NCBI GenBank assembly: GCA_947446865.1
Contig: CANFHX010000017.1
Span: 1-56,892 of the forward strand
Length of the DNA stretch: 56,892 bases
Source: Flavobacteriaceae bacterium
GTDB taxonomy: Bacteria > Bacteroidota > Bacteroidia > Flavobacteriales > Flavobacteriaceae
Direction: 5' to 3'
Within the stretch, counting starts at the first letter, position 1, and each line of letters starts with the position of its first letter. Of this stretch, positions 37,799-45,986 are shown in pieces. The notes beneath the pieces are model-generated. The model saw only the letters and a list, made by a program, of their open reading frames with translations, did no database searches and was not told where the DNA came from. The position numbers and the translations under genes were made by a program.

Positions 37799-38677
37799 AT
37801 GGAAATTAAAAAAGCTTCACAAAAAGCAAAAAAATTAAGAATTGGACTATCAGGAGCATCTGGATTCGGCAAGAGTTTTTCTGCCCTAAAAATGGCTTCT
37901 GGAATGACAAATGATTGGAAAAAAATATGTGTTATAGATTCAGAATGTTCCTCATCGAGTCTTTACAGTAATCTTGGTTCATTTAACACTATTGATATTA
38001 ATGCTCCTTTTAACCCTGAAAAATTTTGCCAAGCGATTAAACTTGCTGAAGATTCAAAAATGGATGTGATTATAATCGACTCAATATCAATGGAATGGAA
38101 TGGTTCGGGAGGCTGTTTAGATATTCACGAACAGCTTGGCGGCAGATTTCAAGATTGGGGACCAGTCAAAAAAAGACACCAAGCGTTTATTGATGCTATT
38201 CTTCAGTCAAGTTGCCACATCATTACTACTGTTAGAAGAAAAGTAGAATACAGCTTGGACAAAGACTCTAATGGTAGAACAAAAGTATATAAACTTGGTA
38301 CAAAAGAAGTTACTCAAGAAGGGTTTGAATACGAAATGGATGTCAATTTTGAACTAATTAACGAAAACCACTTAGCTAAAGCGACAAAAGACCGATTGAA
38401 TTTATTTATGAATCGACCAGAATTTGTGATTAATAGCTCTACAGGTAAGAAATTGATTGAATTTGCAAATTCAACAGATGCAATGGGCAAAAATGAAATG
38501 AAACAGAAGATTTCCGAAGTTAATAATATTAAAGAATTGGGAGAACTGTACCATAGTAATACTGAATTGTCAAAAACTTTAGATCAAGAATTTATTACCA
38601 AGAAAAATTTACTACTTGAATTAACAAATAAAATTTCATCAAATGGACACAGCAGTACTTACCCTAAAGCCAGTTAA
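37799..38677 (+). CDS. RecA-like ATPase (Sak4/AAA_24-type)
   Basis: A 292-residue P-loop NTPase. It has Walker A GASGFGKSFSA (residues about 18-28), a Walker B-like strand MDVIIIDSISMEW (about 80-92) and a later GGRFQDWGPVKKRH segment typical of the phage nucleotide-binding AAA_24/Sak4 group. Those proteins are single-strand-annealing recombinases or related replication ATPases. The C-terminal ~80 residues are helical and acidic. It overlaps the next gene by 35 nt. With the SF3 helicase just upstream, a role in copying or recombining the element is likely. Confidence 0.85.
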   Translation: MEIKKASQKAKKLRIGLSGASGFGKSFSALKMASGMTNDWKKICVIDSECSSSSLYSNLGSFNTIDINAPFNPEKFCQAIKLAEDSKMDVIIIDSISMEWNGSGGCLDIHEQLGGRFQDWGPVKKRHQAFIDAILQSSCHIITTVRRKVEYSLDKDSNGRTKVYKLGTKEVTQEGFEYEMDVNFELINENHLAKATKDRLNLFMNRPEFVINSSTGKKLIEFANSTDAMGKNEMKQKISEVNNIKELGELYHSNTELSKTLDQEFITKKNLLLELTNKISSNGHSSTYPKAS

Positions 38678-39674
38678 TATCACCCACAATGCAGAGATAC
38701 TCCTGCCAATAGAAAATGAGGTTATTACCTCTAGGAGTTTGGCTGAAATTATTGTAAAATCACCCTTTATTGAGGCTAATACGGAAAGTGTTAGCCTTTC
38801 TCATTTAAAGTCTAAAAATGTAATTCCTGTTTTTACCAAGGATAATGAAATAACCTTATCCCATCAAGAGTTTATAGAAACTGCAATAAGTGCCATAGCA
38901 ACTATCTTTCCAAATGAGCCAATAGATACTCCTGAAATAAGAGTTAGCCACCAAATTAAGGGCAGAACTCCTGATGCTTTACATATTGCTGCCAAAGACT
39001 TGGAAGAGCATCAGAGGACCTCTTATTTTGAGAGAATGGCTTTTATAATAAGAGTTCCTGGAATTACAGAAACTATTAACGGAAATAAGCTAGCTCTTAC
39101 AATTGGAGGAGTGAGAAGCTATAATTTGGAAAATCTGTACAACAAGAAAACCTATGAGAAGTTTAAATTCTTCATTGGATTCCAAAATATGGTTTGTTGC
39201 AACCTGTGTATTTCTACAGATGGATATCAAAATGAAATTAGGGCTATGAGTCATCTTGACCTTGAAGCTAAAATGTTACAAACATTAGCAGAATATAAAG
39301 CACAAGAGCATTTGAATTCAATGAAAAACCTACTCAACAATTCTCTTTCAGAAAGAGATTTTGCTCAAATTATTGGCAAGAGTAGGCTTTATAATTACTT
39401 GCCTAAAAAAGAAAAATCTTTAATTCCTGAATTGCTTCTAAATGATGGTCACATTAACACTGTGGCAAAAGATTATTACCAAGATGAAAGCTTCTGTAGA
39501 AATGCTAATGGAGATATTAGTATGTGGGAGTTTTACAACTTATTGACTGGCTCTAATAAAACCAGTTATATTGACACTTTCCTTGAAAGAGGAGTGAATG
39601 CCTTTGATTTTAGTAAAGGCGTCTCAAATGCACTAAGTGGTAGTTCTACCAACTATGCTTGGTTTTTGAGCTGA
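38643..39674 (+). CDS. DUF3871 family protein
   Basis: A 343-residue protein matching the Bacteroidota DUF3871 family as I know it. Typical stretches are IRVSHQIKGRTPDALH, SYFERMAFIIRVPGI, TIGGVRSYNLENLY and NLLTGSNKTSYIDTF. Its function is unknown. The family is found almost only in mobile elements, usually beside recombination and replication genes as here. It overlaps the RecA-like gene by 35 nt, so translation is probably coupled, and it ends in a terminator that overlaps its stop codon. Confidence 0.88.
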   Translation: MDTAVLTLKPVNITHNAEILLPIENEVITSRSLAEIIVKSPFIEANTESVSLSHLKSKNVIPVFTKDNEITLSHQEFIETAISAIATIFPNEPIDTPEIRVSHQIKGRTPDALHIAAKDLEEHQRTSYFERMAFIIRVPGITETINGNKLALTIGGVRSYNLENLYNKKTYEKFKFFIGFQNMVCCNLCISTDGYQNEIRAMSHLDLEAKMLQTLAEYKAQEHLNSMKNLLNNSLSERDFAQIIGKSRLYNYLPKKEKSLIPELLLNDGHINTVAKDYYQDESFCRNANGDISMWEFYNLLTGSNKTSYIDTFLERGVNAFDFSKGVSNALSGSSTNYAWFLS

Positions 39675-39719
39675 TAATCCCCCAATTTCTTTAATTAGGA
39701 GTTGGGGATTATTTTTTTT
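39674..39719. terminator. Intrinsic terminator behind DUF3871 gene
   Basis: ATAATCCCC (39674-39682) pairs with the GGGGATTAT ending at 39712 (one C bulged), followed by TTTTTTT. It overlaps the DUF3871 TGA and could also stop the minus-strand operon. Confidence 0.85.
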
Positions 39720-39997
39720 GTTTACTATACTAAGGTATTAATTTTATTAAAATGGGACATCATAACTTTTACTATCTAATTTGAAAGGCTTGATTGTAAT
39801 CCGTTCTTTAATTAAAATTTAAATAACCCAATTTAGTAACCCCATCATAATAATTTTAAACACTTAGCAAACCATCAATGCATTCAATGTCAAAATTTGA
39901 AAAATAGCAAGCAAAAGCATTTCTTGGGTCTTCGAATCTTTTTACAAAGACTACTTCACCCATTACTTCAAGTTGTTGAATTAGTTTAAGTTCTCTA
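39720..39997. other. Convergent intergenic stretch between element core and defence operon
   Basis: The first part (39720-39855) shows nothing beyond AT-rich sequence. The second part holds a decayed coding remnant on the minus strand, listed separately. Confidence 0.4.
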
Positions 39998-40005
39998 TCA
40001 CCATT
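39856..40005 (-). pseudogene. C-terminal remnant of an unidentified protein
   Basis: Directly behind the last defence gene, in another frame, about 49 codons read GDRELKLIQQLEVMGEVVF, then KRFEDPRNAFACYFSNFD, and end in TAA. The composition looks like real protein (balanced charged, aromatic and hydrophobic residues), but there is no start except an internal ATG (35 codons), and a TAA closes the frame on its left. It looks like the tail of a gene whose front was lost when the cargo was inserted or rearranged. Confidence 0.4.
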
Positions 40006-40693
40006 TTATTATAATCGTAGAAATCACTATCAATAATAATATTAAGAAATTAATTTTCTTATTGAAATCCATCTCTTTTTTTAATATTTTATTTTGAGAA
40101 ATTATTTCATTTAATTTGGTGTCAGTTTCCTTTAATTTATTTAATAAATCGTTTGTTGTTTTTTCTTGATTTTCTTTAACTATATCAAACCCTTGATTTA
40201 TTTCTTTTTGGTTTTTAGAAATTGTTTGTTCAATATCTCCAAAATTTTGAATTATCTTATTGATGTTTTGTAAAATCGTTGTTAGTATCCCATTTATTCC
40301 ATTAACTGAAATAAAAACTTCCGATAATTTATTTTGATGCTTATTGAAATGTTCTTCTAAATCTATTTTTGATAAACGAGCGATTTCATTTTTAAAACCA
40401 TCATTAATTTTTTGGAATTGAATAATATTTTTTTCTATTTGATTAATGTTCTTAACCAATAGTTCATTATTACCTTCAACAAATAGCTTCACTGAATTTC
40501 CCAAGTTATTATTATACTCCGTTGCATGCTCAATTATTAATTGAAATCTTTTTTTAAACTCTTCGGGTATTTTTTCATTGCTCTCCTTTAACTCTTGAAT
40601 TCTTTCTTTTAAAGTTTCAATTTGTTTTAACTCTAATTTTAATTTATCTAATTGCTCGTAATTATCAGATAAAATTTGGTCAATATTATTCAT
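39998..40693 (-). CDS. Tail-anchored coiled-coil protein, partner of the nuclease-helicase
   Basis: A 231-residue protein I cannot assign to a family. Residues about 1-205 are almost entirely charged heptad-like helix (ELKQIETLKERIQELKES, NDLLNKLKETDTKLNEIIS), a long interrupted coiled coil. Residues about 210-230 (INFLILLLIVISTIII) form one C-terminal membrane helix ending KW. There is no signal peptide, so the coiled coil should face the cytoplasm, anchored in the inner membrane. The ATG lies 1 nt after the stop of the nuclease-RecQ gene, so translation is coupled and the two products probably act together. It may be a membrane sensor, scaffold or effector; no channel or enzyme motif is seen. 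Confidence 0.75.
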   Translation of the reverse strand: MNNIDQILSDNYEQLDKLKLELKQIETLKERIQELKESNEKIPEEFKKRFQLIIEHATEYNNNLGNSVKLFVEGNNELLVKNINQIEKNIIQFQKINDGFKNEIARLSKIDLEEHFNKHQNKLSEVFISVNGINGILTTILQNINKIIQNFGDIEQTISKNQKEINQGFDIVKENQEKTTNDLLNKLKETDTKLNEIISQNKILKKEMDFNKKINFLILLLIVISTIIIKW

Positions 40694-40694
40694 C

Positions 40695-43600
40695 CTATAA
40701 ATCTTTTAAACTATTATTTATTTTTTCTACAAATTTGGTATTAATTCTTAACATTAATCTGTGTTTCGCTCTTTTAATAAATTCTTTCGAATTATAATAC
40801 TTAACTTCCTTTGATAAAATTTCCTCAAATTGATTCAATTTGTTTTCAAAATCTTTGTAATTATCGCACTTGTCATATAGATTTTCAAAACCTGTCATAA
40901 AATATTTTTCTGCTTCTTCAAAATAATATGTATTATTTAAACCGAAGCTTGCATAGGCGTAAAGTAGATTTAACACATACTCCTCTTTAGTATCTTCAAT
41001 AGCTAATGAACGCCAAATTCTTTTACAAGAACCACGCATCATTTTGCATTCATTAATAAATGATGCTTTATCATTTAATAGTTTAGTGTATTTTTCAAAA
41101 ACTTTCCAATCATCTAAATAGTTGTTTTTAAAATCATCAATTAAAGAACAGTCATTACCTGCTTCAACATATCCGCTTTTTGCATATTTTGCATTAAAGT
41201 AATAATACATTAGCTGCTTGAAATGAACATTATAATTTGCATTTTCAAACTTAAACTCCGTTTTCGTATTTTGTTTAATACTTTCTGTTATAAATTCTTT
41301 TATGTCTTCAATTGCTTTTCTTCTTTTTCCAACTATATCGGAATACGTGAAATCTAATATTACTTTTACCGACTCTTTAATTGTATGAAACACATCTAAA
41401 TCATGGCAAATAATTTTCAATTTCTCAATTTTCAATTGTGTTTTTTCTTTGGATAAATACTTTAATAAATGATTTTGCGTAGCATCAATGTAGAAGTTTT
41501 TATCAGTTTTATTTATACTGATTGAAACTAATCCTTTATTATATTCAATGGTGTAATCTGAAATAAATTCAATGCTATATAAACGATAAATTATTCTCAA
41601 TACATCCTGTCGATTAATATTAGAATAATAAAATTCTTTGTATTGTTTCTTGTTGGCAAAATAAATTTCAGATCCTAAAATTTCAATATCCCATGACTCT
41701 TCAATTCTTTGAATGTAATCAATAAAATCTGATGATTGCTTTTGTAATGCCTCCAAATAGATTATAACATTATGAATATGGGGGGTTGGAATTAAACTAA
41801 AATCTGCCATAATAATTTCTGACAGACTATCTTTTGTCAAATCTAATGGCACAATAAAATTTAACTTTTCACTCCCTAATTCGAAGAAATCTTTCAATGA
41901 TAACCCATTATTAATAATATTTTGAACAGGCTGACTTAAATAATCATTAAGCGTTGAACTTGGACTATTTCTTTTCCAATTAGCTGTGATAAATTCATAT
42001 ATATGATTTGTTAATGCAACGTCCAAGTTACCACCGCCAGCACCAAAATTAAAATCGACTGTTAATTTACCTAAACCTCTAGTATTTATTATTTTACCAA
42101 AAACGACATTATTCTCATTTCTTAGCCAAATATTACCTTGGAAACCGCCGTCGGGTGTTAAGTAAAATTTTATATCCTTGTCATTATCGAGGTTATAAAT
42201 ATCTGTAATTTGTTTAAAAACCGTTTTGTTAATTTTTTCTTTTCTAGTAAAAAAACGCTCTAATTGATATAACTCTGTTTCGATACCTTTGAAACTGTTC
42301 TTATGAAAAAAATCGTGGATACTTTCATCTAAATTGTAGGTCGAAATAGTTTTAAATTCTACTTCTTTTTTATTAATAACTATTTTGAATGTGTCAGAAA
42401 AATTAGCTACAATTAATTTAATATCATTTTTTAATGTTTCTTTATTTGAATTTCTAATTAATGTGAAATTTTCACCATCAAAAGCTTCAATAAGATGTCT
42501 TAATTTAACTCTAGCTTCTTTTGTAAATTGTTTTATATATCTTGGATTTAAAAAATAAAATTCTTCTGTATTAATCAAGTTCACGCATAAAGACTTTTTC
42601 TTGTCTCTTCCAGCTCTTCCAGCTTCTTGGATGTAACTTTCGGGTGAAGAAGAATAGTTGATATGATAAACTGCTCTGACGTCTTCCTTGTCGATTCCCA
42701 TTCCAAAAGCTTTAGTACAAACCATATAACTTATTTTTCCGCTTAAAAAGTTTATAAAATGTTCGTGAATTTCTTCACTTAATCTCCCTGCCTCATCGTT
42801 CCCGATAAAATATGATTTTTTAGTATCATTTATTGCTAAATTTTCAAATACTTCTTTCGGATTTTCACTATTATTAACTCTACCTGTTACGCCTAATATT
42901 CCTTGAGTGTGTGGACAAAATATTATTGAAGTTGTAGTGTCAAAAGTTAAACTATTTGGGATATCATTTATTGATACCGATTCTCTACTAATTATTTTAT
43001 CTAATGCATTATTATCAATTGCATCCATTTCAAATTCGTCATAATGCTGTTGAAGTGAATTCGAAATAACCCAATTATCTAATGTTTTTAATTTATATAT
43101 ACTGTTTTTGACATAATCATTTAGTTTATCTCTTTTGACAGTACCGATTTTGTTTTTAATCTCTCTATCAGAAATACTGTGACTATCTATTTTTGCATTA
43201 CATTCGATAAAATCAAAGAACAATTCTTTTCGTATAGTATTATCAATTGAAATTACTGCATTTGCAGCATCATCATGTTTTATATCAAGTTCTCTTTCAA
43301 TATCTGCTAAAACATCATAAGAAGCTGTTGCTGTAAGTCCAACTAAAGTGACTTTGCCGTTTTTTGTTTTAACAAATTTTTGAGCATTTTTACCTAGCAT
43401 CAGGTAGGTAGAACGGAAATCGTGTCCCCATTCCGATAAACAATGTACTTCATCTATTATACAAAAAGAGAATGCTAACTTGTATGTGGTATTGTCAATA
43501 TTATTTATGATTTTTCTAAAATCCTCCATTACAAATCTTTCAGGAGAAACAAAGAGAAATTGTGTTTGTCCAAACTTAAAATCTATTAGTTTACTTTGTT

Positions 43601-45242
43601 TTTCCTCTCTTTTTAAATTGGAATTGATATAGTCACAACAGTCAATCCAATTATTATTTAAAACTCTTACTTGGTCTTCCATTAATGATTTAATGGGATC
43701 GACCACTAAACATAAGCCAGGCTGTAAAAAAACTGGTAACTGATAGGTTAATGATTTACCACCACCAGTAGGTAGTAAACCAATAACTGGTTTTTGTTGT
43801 AATGCTCTAGAAATTATTGGTAATTGTCCTGGTCTAAAACTAGATTTTCTAAAAATATTTTGAATAAAAAAGTTGATGTTTTTTTCGTATTTTTCATATG
43901 AAACATATGAGCCGTCATTTTTCTTATCCACCAATTCTTTGAAATGAAGCAAATTGGCACAATAAATCTTTTTGCTATTTTCAATGCTGTTATCGTAGTA
44001 GTGTGATGAACTAATTACTATTGCTTCACGAATAGAATACTCTTTTTCTTTAAAAACTTGAGAACGTCTTAAAATGGAATGGTCAATTATAACATCAAAA
44101 TCATTTGCCCCGAAATAGTTTTCATTTTTTGGCTCATAGCCACAATGTATTTTTTGATTTATCACCCATTTTTCATTTTCAAAAATGCTTAGTTCAATTT
44201 TTGGTATTTGGAGTTTGTCTTGATCTTCCAATAAAGCATTTAAATTTGAAATTATTTCTTCTAAACTTTTGACAGCTAAAGCACCACAAGGCAGATCTCT
44301 TTCAATGATTGCTATTTGTAGGGTTTCTTTTTTTAGTAAATCTTTATTAGCAATAAAATGGTCTATAATTGTTTTTTGAATTCTAGCTACTGCGAATGGT
44401 ATAAAAAGTAAGCTATATTCTTCTAAATACTCAGAAATATTTCTAGTAAAGTTTTTTTCAAAAATTTTATATAAGTCCTCAGAAAATAATCTGTCGTAAG
44501 GAATCGCATTTGCATTAATCTCATTTTGAGTGAAACGAAATGTTTCTGCATTTACTTCACTTGCAGCTAGATCTCTATTAGTATCATAGTAAACATATTC
44601 TTCTAATAAATGATGTGGTCCATCTATTTCAAATATTCGTGTCTTATATTCAGTTCTATTTTTTTCGTTATTCCAATACAAATACGGTGATGTAAAACTA
44701 AAATCAACTGACTTCCCGCCAATCATCTCAGGGTTTATTGTAGCAAAGTCTCTTTGAGCTTGGAAAAGTTGTTTGATAAACTGATGGTTGCCTAAAAACT
44801 TTCTTTCTAACTGACTTCCTAATTCACCAATATAGTTTTCATCATCAAACATTAATTTAGGTTCAATGATGTGTAGTAATTCAAAAACCGTTTCAAAACT
44901 TAACTCTTTAACTGAATTTGAGTAATCTAATATAAATTCATTGTCATTCTTTATCGTTAATCCAATTTCTGTAAAAACTTCTTCAATTATTAGTGGAGCT
45001 TTAGTTGGTAATCCTCTTGTAATGATATTATTAATTGTTGCTAAAACTGGAGATATATTATTATAATCAATAGTATGAGTATATGGAAATTGCACATCAA
45101 ATGCACTCAAGTTTTGAAGTAATCCTTTTATTTTGTTGATGCTTTCGTTTTCTTTTTCATTGAAATAATTCAATGACTTGAAATTATCGGTAATTAAATT
45201 ACTGATTACATCTACTATATACCCTGCTTTGAATTGTTTCAT
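40695..45242 (-). CDS. DUF559/Vsr-like nuclease fused to RecQ-family helicase
   Basis: A 1,515-residue protein. Residues about 150-245 hold a PD-(D/E)xK-type pattern of the DUF559/Vsr kind: VDFSF, FEIDGPHH, YYDTNRDLA, ETFRFTQNE. Residues about 465-890 are a RecQ-like SF2 helicase: LLPTGGGKSLTYQLP (motif I), IIDEVHCLSEWGHDFR (II), GLTATAS (III), AFGMGIDKEDVRAVYH (V) and YIQEAGRAGRDKKKS (VI). Between motifs III and V lies an unusually long insert of about 110 residues. Residues about 890-1515 match nothing I know, and I see no RecQ zinc site or HRDC domain. The start is ATG 45242; an upstream TTG adds three residues. It lies 39 nt behind the YgjP-like gene and 1 nt before the coiled-coil gene. 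A DNA-targeting defence enzyme is the likely role, by inference from fusion and context. Confidence 0.85.
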   Translation of the reverse strand: MKQFKAGYIVDVISNLITDNFKSLNYFNEKENESINKIKGLLQNLSAFDVQFPYTHTIDYNNISPVLATINNIITRGLPTKAPLIIEEVFTEIGLTIKNDNEFILDYSNSVKELSFETVFELLHIIEPKLMFDDENYIGELGSQLERKFLGNHQFIKQLFQAQRDFATINPEMIGGKSVDFSFTSPYLYWNNEKNRTEYKTRIFEIDGPHHLLEEYVYYDTNRDLAASEVNAETFRFTQNEINANAIPYDRLFSEDLYKIFEKNFTRNISEYLEEYSLLFIPFAVARIQKTIIDHFIANKDLLKKETLQIAIIERDLPCGALAVKSLEEIISNLNALLEDQDKLQIPKIELSIFENEKWVINQKIHCGYEPKNENYFGANDFDVIIDHSILRRSQVFKEKEYSIREAIVISSSHYYDNSIENSKKIYCANLLHFKELVDKKNDGSYVSYEKYEKNINFFIQNIFRKSSFRPGQLPIISRALQQKPVIGLLPTGGGKSLTYQLPVFLQPGLCLVVDPIKSLMEDQVRVLNNNWIDCCDYINSNLKREEKQSKLIDFKFGQTQFLFVSPERFVMEDFRKIINNIDNTTYKLAFSFCIIDEVHCLSEWGHDFRSTYLMLGKNAQKFVKTKNGKVTLVGLTATASYDVLADIERELDIKHDDAANAVISIDNTIRKELFFDFIECNAKIDSHSISDREIKNKIGTVKRDKLNDYVKNSIYKLKTLDNWVISNSLQQHYDEFEMDAIDNNALDKIISRESVSINDIPNSLTFDTTTSIIFCPHTQGILGVTGRVNNSENPKEVFENLAINDTKKSYFIGNDEAGRLSEEIHEHFINFLSGKISYMVCTKAFGMGIDKEDVRAVYHINYSSSPESYIQEAGRAGRDKKKSLCVNLINTEEFYFLNPRYIKQFTKEARVKLRHLIEAFDGENFTLIRNSNKETLKNDIKLIVANFSDTFKIVINKKEVEFKTISTYNLDESIHDFFHKNSFKGIETELYQLERFFTRKEKINKTVFKQITDIYNLDNDKDIKFYLTPDGGFQGNIWLRNENNVVFGKIINTRGLGKLTVDFNFGAGGGNLDVALTNHIYEFITANWKRNSPSSTLNDYLSQPVQNIINNGLSLKDFFELGSEKLNFIVPLDLTKDSLSEIIMADFSLIPTPHIHNVIIYLEALQKQSSDFIDYIQRIEESWDIEILGSEIYFANKKQYKEFYYSNINRQDVLRIIYRLYSIEFISDYTIEYNKGLVSISINKTDKNFYIDATQNHLLKYLSKEKTQLKIEKLKIICHDLDVFHTIKESVKVILDFTYSDIVGKRRKAIEDIKEFITESIKQNTKTEFKFENANYNVHFKQLMYYYFNAKYAKSGYVEAGNDCSLIDDFKNNYLDDWKVFEKYTKLLNDKASFINECKMMRGSCKRIWRSLAIEDTKEEYVLNLLYAYASFGLNNTYYFEEAEKYFMTGFENLYDKCDNYKDFENKLNQFEEILSKEVKYYNSKEFIKRAKHRLMLRINTKFVEKINNSLKDL

Positions 45243-45281
45243 TGATTGCAAGTTAATTTATTTTTTACGGTTTTAGATTTA

Positions 45282-45986
45282 TTAGCACAAACAGTGTTCA
45301 AGTCTTATTTTCCACTTTTTCCAATCAGGCATTATTTTTTCTTGTAATTCATAGAATGCTTTGGTATGGTTGTGATGCACTAAATGACATAGTTCGTGTA
45401 TCATTACATATTCAATACTTCCTTTTGGTGCTTTGATTAGTTCAGGATTTAGGATTACTTTTCCTTTTACTGTGCAACTTCCCCAACGTTTACTCATTGA
45501 GCGTATTTCTACTAAAGGTCTTTCAATATCATATTTAGTAAAGAGATTTATTTTTTCTTCTAGAACTGAATTGAAATGTTCAATTGCTTTTTCTCTATAC
45601 CAATTTTTTATAACTGTTTCTACCTTAGTTTTTGATTTGTGATGTACAACTAATTTACCTCTATATGCTTTTACTTGATTAACTTGATTTATTTCTGATT
45701 GTAAAATATATTGTCTTCCAAGATACAAATGTGTTTCTCCATTAATATACTTTCTAGCTGGTGTTAAAGGATGATAGGATAAAAATTCATTTTGTTGCTT
45801 TAATATCCATCGTGCTTTTTCCTTAACTTTTTCTTGTATTTTATCATTACTTGTATCTGATGGAGCATATACTTTTACTAAGCCTTCTGGAAATACTTTT
45901 ATGCCTAATGTTTTTCTATCTTGAAAAATTAGTTCATAGCTTATTTCCTTTTTGCCGTATTTAATATTATTGGTTTTAACTATCAT
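45282..45986 (-). CDS. YgjP/SprT-like zinc metalloprotease (DUF45, M48-like)
   Basis: A 234-residue protein of the YgjP family: RSMSKRWGSCTVKGKVILN (residues about 163-181), then the zinc site YVMIHELCHLVHHNHTKAFYE with HELCH. The order 'SRWGSC then HExxH' is diagnostic. Members are common beside type I restriction hsdR genes, though their substrate is unknown; protection of the host or turnover of a restriction subunit has been suggested. It overlaps the hsdR stop by one base (TAATG), so it is translated with HsdR. The nuclease-RecQ gene follows after 39 nt. Confidence 0.92.
   Translation of the reverse strand: MIVKTNNIKYGKKEISYELIFQDRKTLGIKVFPEGLVKVYAPSDTSNDKIQEKVKEKARWILKQQNEFLSYHPLTPARKYINGETHLYLGRQYILQSEINQVNQVKAYRGKLVVHHKSKTKVETVIKNWYREKAIEHFNSVLEEKINLFTKYDIERPLVEIRSMSKRWGSCTVKGKVILNPELIKAPKGSIEYVMIHELCHLVHHNHTKAFYELQEKIMPDWKKWKIRLEHCLC

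Noticed and set aside
40695..45242. Housekeeping RecQ helicase
   Set aside because: It is twice the usual length, has an N-terminal nuclease-like domain, lacks HRDC and zinc sites by eye, and lies in a restriction operon.
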